Positions 43,776 through 51,170 of a stretch of 64,000 bases of DNA are shown piece by piece. The notes beneath the pieces were generated by a model. That model saw only the letters and a program-made list of their open reading frames with translations. It made no database searches and was not told where the DNA came from. The translations under genes were made by a program, and so were the position numbers. The stretch lies in assembly GCF_029212575.1 (NCBI RefSeq), contig NZ_JARGPK010000019.1, positions 44,676-108,675 on the forward strand, written 5' to 3'. The DNA comes from Antarcticimicrobium sp. (GTDB lineage: Bacteria; Pseudomonadota; Alphaproteobacteria; Rhodobacterales; Rhodobacteraceae). Position 1 is the stretch's first letter, and every line of letters begins with the position of its first letter.

Positions 43776-44810
43776 TCAGCCGAACATCTGTTCCAGATCG
43801 GTGCTGTGGCGTTGCCCGATATTCGGGGCGTCTCGGTCGAGGAATGTCTGCGCCGCCACGCGCCCGGCCTCTTTCAGACGGGCCAGAACCGACGGGGTCG
43901 GCAGCACCATGGTCGCCACCGAAAGCTCCTGCATCAGCGCATCATCGGCGATCATGTGGACAAAGATCCGCGCCACCCTGTCACGGCTCAGCGCGTTCTC
44001 GTCCATGACCTGTTGCGCGTAATGGATCGCCCGCAACTCGCGCAGCAGCGATGAGTTAAAGCTGATCTCGTTGATCCGGTTCGCGATTTCCTGCGGTGAC
44101 CTGGGCACCTCGGGGCGCTCCAACGGGTTGATGTTCACCACCACCACGTCGGGCGGCAGATGCGGCTGGAACAGCGGGAACAGCGCCGGGTTGCCGGTAT
44201 AGCCGCCATCCCAATAGGCCTCGACCTCGCCGGTTTCGGGATCCTCGATCTCCACCGCCTGGAACAGGTTCGGCAGGCAGGCCGAGGCGAGCACCGCATC
44301 GGTGCCGATCTCTTGCCCCGAGAACACCCGGATCTTGCCGGTGCGGACCCGCGTGGCGCAGATGAACAGCTCCGGCGCCGCCTCGGCGCAGACCCGGTCG
44401 AAATCCATCGCGCGCACCACCGGTTCCAGCGGATTGACGTAGAACGGGCCATAGGCATAGGGCGAGACCAGCCGCGTCCAGGTATCGGCCAGCGAGATCG
44501 GCAGCGCATACTCGAGCCCCCAGGCCATCTGCGCCGGTTCCAGAACCCCGGCCCAGTTGCTCAGCCGCATGTCGCCCACCGCGCCCATCCGGCTCCAGAG
44601 CCAGTCGAGGTTCTCGCGCGCGCCCTCGCGCCCGCCTGCGACCATCCCGGCCTTGAGCGCGGCCGCGTTCAGCGCCCCGGCCGAGGTTCCGGTGATCGCC
44701 GCGATCTCCAGCGTCTCGTCTTCCAGCAGCCGGTCGAGCACGCCCCAGGTAAAGGCGCCATGCGCGCCCCCACCCTGAAGCGCAAGGTTGATGACCCGTT
44801 TTTCGGTCAA
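43776..44810 (-). CDS. Patatin-like phospholipase/hydrolase
   Basis: No ATG or GTG is near the conserved N-terminus, so the start is taken as TTG at 44810, which overlaps the bdhA stop in TTGA. The 344-residue product has the patatin oxyanion loop LQGGGAHGAF (11-20), the nucleophile Ser43 in GTSAG and the partner Asp201 in DGGYTGNP. Patatins hydrolyse acyl esters. Co-transcription with bdhA suggests a link to polyhydroxybutyrate or 3-hydroxybutyrate ester metabolism, as this gene pair recurs in Rhodobacterales, but the substrate is unproved. Confidence 0.85.
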   Translation of the reverse strand: MTEKRVINLALQGGGAHGAFTWGVLDRLLEDETLEIAAITGTSAGALNAAALKAGMVAGGREGARENLDWLWSRMGAVGDMRLSNWAGVLEPAQMAWGLEYALPISLADTWTRLVSPYAYGPFYVNPLEPVVRAMDFDRVCAEAAPELFICATRVRTGKIRVFSGQEIGTDAVLASACLPNLFQAVEIEDPETGEVEAYWDGGYTGNPALFPLFQPHLPPDVVVVNINPLERPEVPRSPQEIANRINEISFNSSLLRELRAIHYAQQVMDENALSRDRVARIFVHMIADDALMQELSVATMVLPTPSVLARLKEAGRVAAQTFLDRDAPNIGQRHSTDLEQMFG

Positions 44811-45580
44811 AGCGCGGTCCAGCCACCATCGACGCTGATCGTGGTGCCGGTGATCTGGGCGGCGGCGTCCGAGCACAGGAACACGGCGGTGCCGCCCAAT
44901 TGTTCGACGGTGGCAAATTCCTTGCTCGGCTGGCGTTCCAGCATGACGTTCTTGATCACGTCCTCGCGGCTCATCCCGTATTCTTTCATGGTGTCGGGGA
45001 TCTGCGCCTCGACCAGCGGGGTCAGCACGTAGCCCGGGCAGATCGCGTTGGCGGTGATCGGTTCGCGCGCGGTTTCCAGCGCCACGGTCTTGGTCATGCC
45101 GACGATGCCGTGCTTGGCCGCCACGTAGGCCGCCTTGTAGGGCGAGGCGGTCAGCCCGTGCGCCGAGGCGATGTTGACGATCCGGCCCCATCCGGCCTTG
45201 CGCATCATTGGCAGCGCGGCGGCGGTGGTGTGAAACGCCGAGTTGAGGTTGATGGCGATGATCGCATCCCATTTCTCGACCGGGAACTGGTCGATCGGCG
45301 CCACATGCTGGATGCCCGCGTTGTTGATCAGGATGTCGCAGGTGCCGGCCTGTTCGATCAGCGCGCGGCAATCGGCGCCCTTCGACATGTCGGCCTTGAT
45401 ATAGCGCGCGGTCACCCCGGTCTCCTCGGCGATCCGTGCGGCCAGCGCGTGATCCTCGTCGCGGTCGGTGAAGGAGTTGAGCACCACATCGGCCCCGGCG
45501 CGGGCCAGTTCCCGGGCGACGCCCAGCCCTATCCCCGAGTTCGATCCGGTGACGATGGCGGTTTTTCCGGTCAGTGACAT
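44807..45580 (-). CDS. bdhA: 3-hydroxybutyrate dehydrogenase
   Basis: The 257-residue classical SDR has TGSNSGIGLG at 11-20, NNAG at 86-89 and the catalytic Ser139, Tyr152 and Lys156. The sequence is that of D-3-hydroxybutyrate dehydrogenase: IQHVAPIDQFPVEKWD, ASAHGLTASPYKAAYVAAKHG and NAICPGYVLTPLVEAQIPD. It oxidises 3-hydroxybutyrate to acetoacetate in the PHB cycle. The ATG at 45580 has a GGGGAACAGG site. The 350-bp upstream gap holds a promoter-hairpin-terminator unit, described separately, that could be its attenuating leader. Confidence 0.92.
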   Translation of the reverse strand: MSLTGKTAIVTGSNSGIGLGVARELARAGADVVLNSFTDRDEDHALAARIAEETGVTARYIKADMSKGADCRALIEQAGTCDILINNAGIQHVAPIDQFPVEKWDAIIAINLNSAFHTTAAALPMMRKAGWGRIVNIASAHGLTASPYKAAYVAAKHGIVGMTKTVALETAREPITANAICPGYVLTPLVEAQIPDTMKEYGMSREDVIKNVMLERQPSKEFATVEQLGGTAVFLCSDAAAQITGTTISVDGGWTAL

Positions 45581-45742
45581 CCTGTTCCCCTTTGCTTGCG
45601 TTGCGCGCATCCTGCCATGCTGCACCTGCGGATTAAACGGGAAAGCGGTGCGGGGAAACGGCGATTCGATGCTGTGGAAATGACCCTGTGGTGAGCGCGT
45701 GCAGCACGATGTTGCCGGGACGGGGCGCGGCGGGATGTGCCT

Positions 45743-45771
45743 AAAAAAAACGCCCGCACAAGGCGGGCGTT
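45743..45771 (-). terminator. Intrinsic terminator (minus strand)
   Basis: Arms AACGCCCGC (45749-45757) and GCGGGCGTT (45763-45771) form a 9-bp stem with a 5-base loop. Read on the minus strand it is followed by eight T, a textbook intrinsic terminator. It cannot serve a plus-strand transcript because no T-run follows on that side. No minus-strand protein gene lies just upstream of it. Confidence 0.8.
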
Positions 45772-45818
45772 AAGTTATTGAGGCAGGTTTCATACAGGCA
45801 AGAAACCTATCGAGCAGT
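45743..45818 (-). ncRNA. Candidate 76-nt small RNA or bdhA leader attenuator
   Basis: On the minus strand a sigma-70-like promoter (45825-45853) is followed by a predicted start near 45818, a hairpin with perfect 7-bp arms (AGGTTTC and GAAACCT, 45785-45808) and a strong intrinsic terminator ending in a U-run at about 45743. No open frame of note lies inside. The unit points toward bdhA, whose ATG is 163 bases beyond the terminator, so it is either a free small RNA or a premature-termination leader of the bdhA-patatin operon. The sequence around it is AT-richer than its surroundings. Confidence 0.45.
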
Positions 45819-45824
45819 GAGGTC

Positions 45825-45853
45825 TTTATAAGCAATTCTCCGCGTTTCTCCAA
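45825..45853 (-). promoter_or_regulatory. Candidate minus-strand promoter for the small RNA
   Basis: TTGGAG at 45848-45853 and TATAAA at 45825-45830 (minus strand) are exactly 17 bases apart, matching a sigma-70 promoter well for a GC-rich genome. The predicted start is about seven bases beyond, near 45818. Confidence 0.45.
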
Positions 45854-45930
45854 GCTAAAAGTTTGAAAACACGCGAATCCCCCGTTAGCGTCACCACAAA
45901 CAACACGGGCAGATCGGGATTGTTTCCAAA

Positions 45931-47745
45931 GTGCGACCGGGCTTCTTTCCTTTGGCGCGGGCATTCCTGAGCGGAATCGCCCTGATTTTCAGTGTTCAGG
46001 CCGCCGCCACCGCGCCGGTGCATGGCATAGCTATGTATGGCGATCCGGCGCTCCCACCTGATTTTGTGTCCCTTCCTTACGTCAACCCGCAGGCGCCCAA
46101 AGGCGGGCGCGTGGTGTTCGGCAATACCGGCGGCTTCGACTCGCTCAACCCCTTCGTGCAGAAGGGAACCGCACCCTGGCAGCTGCGATTCTGGGGCTAC
46201 GAATCGCTGATGGGCCGGTCCTGGGACGAACCCTTCACGCTCTACGGGCTGCTGGCCGAATCGGCCGAGACCGCGCCGGACCGCTCCTGGGTGGAGTTCA
46301 CCCTGCGCGAGGAGGCCCGGTTCTCCGACGGCAGCCCGGTGACGGTCGAGGATGTGATCTGGTCCTACGAGACGTTGGGGACCATGGGGCATCTGCGCTA
46401 TCGCGGGTTCTGGGGTCAGGTCGCTGACATCGTACAAACCGGGCCGCGTTCCGTACGATTGAGTTTCACCACCCGTGACCGCGAACTGGCGCTGATCGCC
46501 GGCATGCGGCCGATCCTGAAAAAGGCGCAATGGGAGGGCAAGGATTTCGCCGCCTCGGGCCTGGACGAGATCCCCGTCGGCACCGGCCCCTACGTGGTGA
46601 CCGATTACGAGCCGGGCCGTTTTGTCACCCTCGAACGTGACCCCGATTACTGGGGCGCGGATCTGCCGTTCCGGCGCGGCACCAACAACTTCGACGAGAT
46701 GCGGATCGAATTCTACGGCGACGGCACCGTTCTGTTTGAGGCCTTCAAGGCCGGTGCGCTTTCGGCGGTGCGCGAGTTCAACGCCGAGAAATGGGACCGC
46801 CAGTACGATTTCCCGGCGGTGCAGCGCGGCGATATCGTGAAATCCGAGATCCCGCACCAGCGGCCCTCGGGCATGACCGGGCTGGTGATGAATACCCGGC
46901 GCGGCGCCTTTGCCGACTGGCGCGTGCGCGAGGCGATGCTGCTGGCCTTCAACTTCGAATACATCAACGACACCATGACCGGCGGGGCGCAGCCGCGCAT
47001 CACCTCGTATTTCTCCAACTCCGAGCTTGCCATGCGTCCCGGCCCCGCCTCCGGCAAGGTGCGCGACCTGCTGGCGCCCTTTGCCGACAGCCTGCCGCCC
47101 GGCGCGATCGAAGGCTACACCCTGCCCGAGGGGGACGGCACCGCGCGCAACCGCGCCAACCTGCGCCGCGCGATGGCGATGCTGAAGGCGGCCGGCTGGA
47201 ACGTGCAGGAGGGTGTCCTGCGCAATGTCGGTGGCGCGCCCTTCGCCTTTTCCGTCCTGCTGCGACAGGGCGACGGCGAGATGCAGCGCGTCGTCGATAT
47301 CTATGCCTCGGCGCTGTCGCGGCTGGGCATCACGCTGCGGGTCGATACGGTAGACGATGCGCAATACGCCGGGCGCATCGCGGAGTACGATTTCGACATG
47401 ACCACCTTTCGCCGCGACCTGTCGCTGTCGCCGGGCAACGAACAACGCCTTTACTGGGGCAGCGCGGGGGTGGACCAGCCCGGCACACGCAACCTGATGG
47501 GCATGGCCTCACCCGCCGCCGACGCGCTGATCGACACCCTGCTAAAGGCCGAGGGGCGCGAGGATTTCGTCGCCGCTGTCCACGCCCTCGATCGGGTGCT
47601 GACCGCCGGGCGCTACGTGATCCCGATCTGGCAGTACGACGTCGGACGGATCGCCCATATCCGGGAAATGAAGTACCCCGGCCGCCTGCCGGCCTATGGC
47701 GACCGGATGGACTTCATGCCGGATGTCTGGTGGTACGAGGAGTGA
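45931..47745 (+). CDS. YejA-like oligopeptide/microcin-type ABC substrate-binding protein
   Basis: The 604-residue SBP family 5 protein begins with GTG at 45931 and a signal peptide ending VQAAATA. Family marks include GIAMYGDPALPPDFVSLPYVNPQAPKGG, FDSLNPFVQKG, FTLREEARFSDGSPVTVEDVIWSYE and GTGPYVVTDYEPGRFVTLERDPDYWG. YejA binds microcin C-like and other peptides. No permease or ATPase genes are adjacent, so it is either an orphan or works with a transporter encoded elsewhere. The 105-bp region upstream overlaps the promoter of the minus-strand small RNA. Confidence 0.87.
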   Translation: MRPGFFPLARAFLSGIALIFSVQAAATAPVHGIAMYGDPALPPDFVSLPYVNPQAPKGGRVVFGNTGGFDSLNPFVQKGTAPWQLRFWGYESLMGRSWDEPFTLYGLLAESAETAPDRSWVEFTLREEARFSDGSPVTVEDVIWSYETLGTMGHLRYRGFWGQVADIVQTGPRSVRLSFTTRDRELALIAGMRPILKKAQWEGKDFAASGLDEIPVGTGPYVVTDYEPGRFVTLERDPDYWGADLPFRRGTNNFDEMRIEFYGDGTVLFEAFKAGALSAVREFNAEKWDRQYDFPAVQRGDIVKSEIPHQRPSGMTGLVMNTRRGAFADWRVREAMLLAFNFEYINDTMTGGAQPRITSYFSNSELAMRPGPASGKVRDLLAPFADSLPPGAIEGYTLPEGDGTARNRANLRRAMAMLKAAGWNVQEGVLRNVGGAPFAFSVLLRQGDGEMQRVVDIYASALSRLGITLRVDTVDDAQYAGRIAEYDFDMTTFRRDLSLSPGNEQRLYWGSAGVDQPGTRNLMGMASPAADALIDTLLKAEGREDFVAAVHALDRVLTAGRYVIPIWQYDVGRIAHIREMKYPGRLPAYGDRMDFMPDVWWYEE

Positions 47746-47819
47746 GTGGGGAGATCGCGCCAGGCCCGGGATGACAGCCGCGGGGCACCGGTCGGGGGCC
47801 GCCGGGTCACACCGCCGCT

Positions 47820-48443
47820 TCAGGTCAGCGAGGTCACCCAGAGGATCGTCGCATCCTCTTCGCTGACCGAGATCACGTTGTGGCCCATGGCGGCGTCGTA
47901 ATAGGCGCTGTCGCCCCGGCGCATCTCGATCGGCTCATAGAATTCCGTGTAGAGCTTGATCACCCCGGTCAGCACGTAGAGAAACTCTTCGCCATCGTGG
48001 CGCACCCAACCGTCGAACTCCTCCATGCTGCGGGCGCGCACCCGGGCGCGATAGGGCAGCATGGATTTCTTGGTCAGGCTTTCGGCCAGCAACTCGTGCT
48101 CATAGGTGGCGGTGGCATAATCGGCGCCTTCGCCCGAGCGGGTCATCGCCATGCGCCCGTTCACCTGCTCGCGCTGCGGCGGGGTGAACAGTTGCGGCAC
48201 CGAGATCTCCAGCCCGACGGCAAGCTTTTTCAGCGCCTCGTAGGTTGGCGACATCTGCCCGTTCTCGATCTTCGACAGCGTCGAGCGCGCCAGCCCAGCC
48301 TGGCCGGCCGCCTGTTCAAGCGTCCAGTTGCGGGCCTTGCGCAGCTCGCGCACGCGGGCGCCCAGATCCAGCGGTTCGGCCTCGATTTCCGGGCCGCCGC
48401 TGCGGGCGATGCGGATGATGGCTTTGGGGTCGCGCGCGGTCAT
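47820..48443 (-). CDS. XRE-family regulator with C-terminal cupin domain
   Basis: The ATG at 48443 has GAGGCGGA upstream and gives 207 residues. The helix-turn-helix lies at about 29-83 (WTLEQAAGQAGLARSTLSKIENG) and the cupin barrel at about 110-205 (DGEEFLYVLTGVIKLYTEFYEPIEMRRGDSAYYD). Such proteins repress transport or catabolic genes and sense small molecules, often amines or amino acids, through the cupin. It is divergent from the AMP-ligase gene across 64 bp, so it may control that operon as well as itself. Confidence 0.87.
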   Translation of the reverse strand: MTARDPKAIIRIARSGGPEIEAEPLDLGARVRELRKARNWTLEQAAGQAGLARSTLSKIENGQMSPTYEALKKLAVGLEISVPQLFTPPQREQVNGRMAMTRSGEGADYATATYEHELLAESLTKKSMLPYRARVRARSMEEFDGWVRHDGEEFLYVLTGVIKLYTEFYEPIEMRRGDSAYYDAAMGHNVISVSEEDATILWVTSLT

Positions 48444-48507
48444 TCCGCCTCTATAGGCGTGCCTCGGGCGGCTTGCAACGGGCACGGGGCCGGGCTAGCC
48501 AGTTGCC

Positions 48508-50037
48508 ATGTTGTCCATATTCTACCAAGGCCCGCCGCCACCCTGCCCCGCCCCGTTCAACCTGGCCGCCTTCGTGTTGCGCCGGACGCGGGAAACGCCC
48601 GACAAATGCGCCCTCTCGGTGCTGCACCCGGGGCGCTCCGACGACTGGACCTATGCGGATCTGGAGCGCGCGGTGCGCGGCACCGGCACCGGGTTGTTGC
48701 GCGCCGGGTTGGCACCGGGACAGATCGTTCTGATGCGGCTGGGCAACACGGTGGAGTTTCCCATCGCCTATCTCGGCGCCATCGCCGCCGGTCTGGTGCC
48801 AGTGCCGACCTCGTCGCAACTAACCGCGCCGGAAACCGCCAAGATGATCGCCGAGCTCAACCCGGCTGCCGTCCTGCGCGACCCGGGGATCGCCTGTGCC
48901 GATCACCCGCTGCAGATCGACATCGCGGCGCTGGAGGCGATGCGCGCCCTGCCGCCCTGTGACTGGGCGATGGGCGACCCCGAGCGGCTGGCCTATGTCG
49001 TCTTTACCTCCGGCACTTCCGGCAGCCAGCGGGCGGTGGCCCATGCCCATCGCGCCATCTGGGCGCGGCAGATGATGGTCGAAGGCTGGTACGCGCTGAC
49101 CCCGAAGGACCGGCTGTGTCACGCCGGCGCCTTCAACTGGACCTATACGCTGGGCACCGGGCTGATGGACCCCTGGGCCATCGGCGCCACCGCGCTGATC
49201 CCCGCGCCGGGCAGTGACATCGCCACCCTGCCCGAGCTTCTGCGCAAACATCGCGCTACGCTCTTTGCCGCCGCACCGGGTGTCTATCGACGAATGCTGC
49301 GCGACCGAGATGCGCTCGCCCTGCCGGATCTGCGCCACGGGTTCAGCGCCGGGGAAAAGCTGTCGCAGGATCTGCACCGCCGCTGGGAGGAGATGACCGG
49401 GACCGGGCTGCACGAGGCCTTTGGCATGTCCGAATGCTCCACCTTTATCTCCTCCAGCCCGGCGCATCCGGCGCGCGGCACCGCATTGGGCCAGCCGCAA
49501 CAGGGCCGCCGCGTGGCGATCCTGGGCGAGGACGGTCAGCCGGTGCCCCAGGGCGAGCCGGGCGTGATCGCGGTGCACAGGGGCGATCCGGGGCTGATGC
49601 TGGGCTATCTCAACGCGCCGGAGGAAATGGCGGCCCGGATGCGCGGCGACTGGTTCCTGACCGGCGACCAGGGCGCGATGGCGGTGGACGGGCAAATCAC
49701 CTATCTCGGTCGCGCCGACGACATGATGAACGCCGGTGGCTACCGGGTGTCGCCACTGGAGGTCGAATCCGCGCTCTCCACCCATCCCGGGATCGACCAG
49801 GTCGGCGCCGCCGAGGTCGAGATCAAGCGCGACACCACGATCATCGTCGCCTTCTACACCGGGCCGAAGGAACTGGACGAAGCCGGGTTGCATGCCTATG
49901 TGGGCGGGACGCTCGCGCGGTACAAGCAGCCGCGCGCCTTTGTTCATCTCGACGCGCTGCCCAGTGGCGCCAACGGCAAGCTGTTGCGCCGCGCGCTGCC
50001 TGCCTATTTCCCCGACCGGAGCCCAGATCCCGCATGA
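48508..50037 (+). CDS. AMP-dependent acyl/aryl-CoA ligase, P-loop lysine replaced
   Basis: The 509-residue adenylate-forming enzyme resembles benzoate/4-hydroxybenzoate CoA ligases: HAGAFNWTYTLGTGLMDPW, EAFGMSECSTF, GDWFLTGDQGAM, GRADDMMNAGGYRVSPLEVE and the adenylation lysine in PSGANGKLLRR. The P-loop reads TSGTSGSQR at 167-175, with arginine where the family has lysine. That lysine contacts phosphates but is not strictly essential in all members, so activity is uncertain. The stop overlaps the DsbA-family gene (ATGA). It is divergent from the XRE-cupin regulator. Confidence 0.8.
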   Translation: MLSIFYQGPPPPCPAPFNLAAFVLRRTRETPDKCALSVLHPGRSDDWTYADLERAVRGTGTGLLRAGLAPGQIVLMRLGNTVEFPIAYLGAIAAGLVPVPTSSQLTAPETAKMIAELNPAAVLRDPGIACADHPLQIDIAALEAMRALPPCDWAMGDPERLAYVVFTSGTSGSQRAVAHAHRAIWARQMMVEGWYALTPKDRLCHAGAFNWTYTLGTGLMDPWAIGATALIPAPGSDIATLPELLRKHRATLFAAAPGVYRRMLRDRDALALPDLRHGFSAGEKLSQDLHRRWEEMTGTGLHEAFGMSECSTFISSSPAHPARGTALGQPQQGRRVAILGEDGQPVPQGEPGVIAVHRGDPGLMLGYLNAPEEMAARMRGDWFLTGDQGAMAVDGQITYLGRADDMMNAGGYRVSPLEVESALSTHPGIDQVGAAEVEIKRDTTIIVAFYTGPKELDEAGLHAYVGGTLARYKQPRAFVHLDALPSGANGKLLRRALPAYFPDRSPDPA

Positions 50038-50684
50038 CCGACCAGACCGTCAAGCTCGACATCCTTTCCGATCCGATCTGCCCCTGGTGCTATATCGGCA
50101 AGGCGAACCTTGACCGGGCACTGGCCGAGATCCCCGATCATCCCTTCGTGATCGAGTTTCACCCGTTCCAGCTCAACCCCGACATGCCGGCGGGCGGGAT
50201 GGACCGGCGCGCCTATCTTGAGGGCAAGTTCGGCGGCAAGGCGGGTGCGGCGCGCGCCTATGCCCCGATCGTGGAGCATGCCGAGGCCGCCGGGCTGACG
50301 CTGAACCTCGACAAGATCCAGCGCACGCCCAACACGCTGGATGCGCACCGCCTGATCCACTGGGCCGGGATCGAGGGGCGCCAGTACGCCGCCACAGCGG
50401 CGCTGTTCACCGCCTATTTCGTCGACGGGCGCGATATCGGCGATCACGAAGTGTTAAGCGATCTGGCCGACAGTCTGGGCATGGATGCCTCGTTGGTGAT
50501 GAAGCTTCTGTCCTCGGACGCCGACCGCGACGAGATCCGCCGCCGTGACGCCCACAGCCGCGAGATGGGGGTCAACTCGGTCCCCACCTTCATCGTGGCG
50601 GGCAAACATGCCGTTCCGGGTGCACAATCGGCCGAGTTGTGGCAGAAAGTCATAAAGGAGATACAGGAGCAGATCGCACAGTGA
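50034..50684 (+). CDS. DsbA-family oxidoreductase (FrnE/2-hydroxychromene-2-carboxylate isomerase-like)
   Basis: The 216-residue thioredoxin-fold protein has CPWC at 16-19 and a cis-proline loop GVNSVPTFIVAGKHAVPGAQS near residue 185. There is no signal peptide, so it is cytoplasmic like FrnE and the GSH-dependent isomerases of aromatic degradation. It begins inside the last codons of the ligase gene and ends in a GTGA overlap with the ion-channel gene, so all three are translationally coupled. A link to the aryl-CoA ligase (aromatic catabolism) is possible. Confidence 0.83.
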   Translation: MTDQTVKLDILSDPICPWCYIGKANLDRALAEIPDHPFVIEFHPFQLNPDMPAGGMDRRAYLEGKFGGKAGAARAYAPIVEHAEAAGLTLNLDKIQRTPNTLDAHRLIHWAGIEGRQYAATAALFTAYFVDGRDIGDHEVLSDLADSLGMDASLVMKLLSSDADRDEIRRRDAHSREMGVNSVPTFIVAGKHAVPGAQSAELWQKVIKEIQEQIAQ

Positions 50685-51103
50685 ACCACTTCAAGTCCCT
50701 GACGCTGTTTTTTAGCCTGGTGTCCGTCCTGGCGCTGGGGACGGTCTTTTTCCGCTATATCGAGGGATGGACCTGGGTTGATTCCTATTTCTTCACGGTG
50801 GTCACGATCTCGACCGTCGGCTACGGCAGCCTCGTACCGGCGACGGTGGTGGGCAAGATCGCGGCGACCGCGCTGATTTTTGTCGGGCTGGGGATCTTCG
50901 CCGTCGCGATCCATGAGTTCGCCGTCTACAACATGCGCAAGCGCGAGGAAGAGGCCGAGTGGCTGATCGCCCGGCTGGGGCATCACGACCACCCGCACCA
51001 CCCGCACCACCCGCAGCAGAATGAGGCCGTCGAAACCGAGGCCGAGGCGCCGGCCGCCAACGAGGACGATCGACCGCACGGAAAACACGCCCCGGCCGAG
51101 TGA
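50681..51103 (+). CDS. Two-TM potassium-channel-like protein with His-rich tail
   Basis: The 140-residue protein starts with GTG at 50681 (AGGAG at 50665-50669), overlapping the DsbA-family stop. Two membrane helices (about 8-28 and 60-82) flank a pore loop with the potassium filter TVGYG at 45-49 (TVVTISTVGYGSLVP). The tail from residue 85 is cytoplasmic, charged, and includes a segment at 101-110 in which seven of ten residues are histidine, then an acidic, proline-rich end. It lacks an RCK domain. The His cluster may bind metal or sense pH; this is inference. Confidence 0.82.
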   Translation: MNHFKSLTLFFSLVSVLALGTVFFRYIEGWTWVDSYFFTVVTISTVGYGSLVPATVVGKIAATALIFVGLGIFAVAIHEFAVYNMRKREEEAEWLIARLGHHDHPHHPHHPQQNEAVETEAEAPAANEDDRPHGKHAPAE

Positions 51104-51170
51104 GGGCGGGCCCCTATGGCATCCGCTGACACGCCATGTTACCGCCACCGGGTAGCCCCGTGGAGTTCCC

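Noticed and set aside
45743..45771. Terminator of a plus-strand transcript or of a convergent gene pair
   Set aside because: The T-run is only on the minus-strand side and no minus-strand protein gene lies immediately upstream, so a separate transcription unit explains it better.
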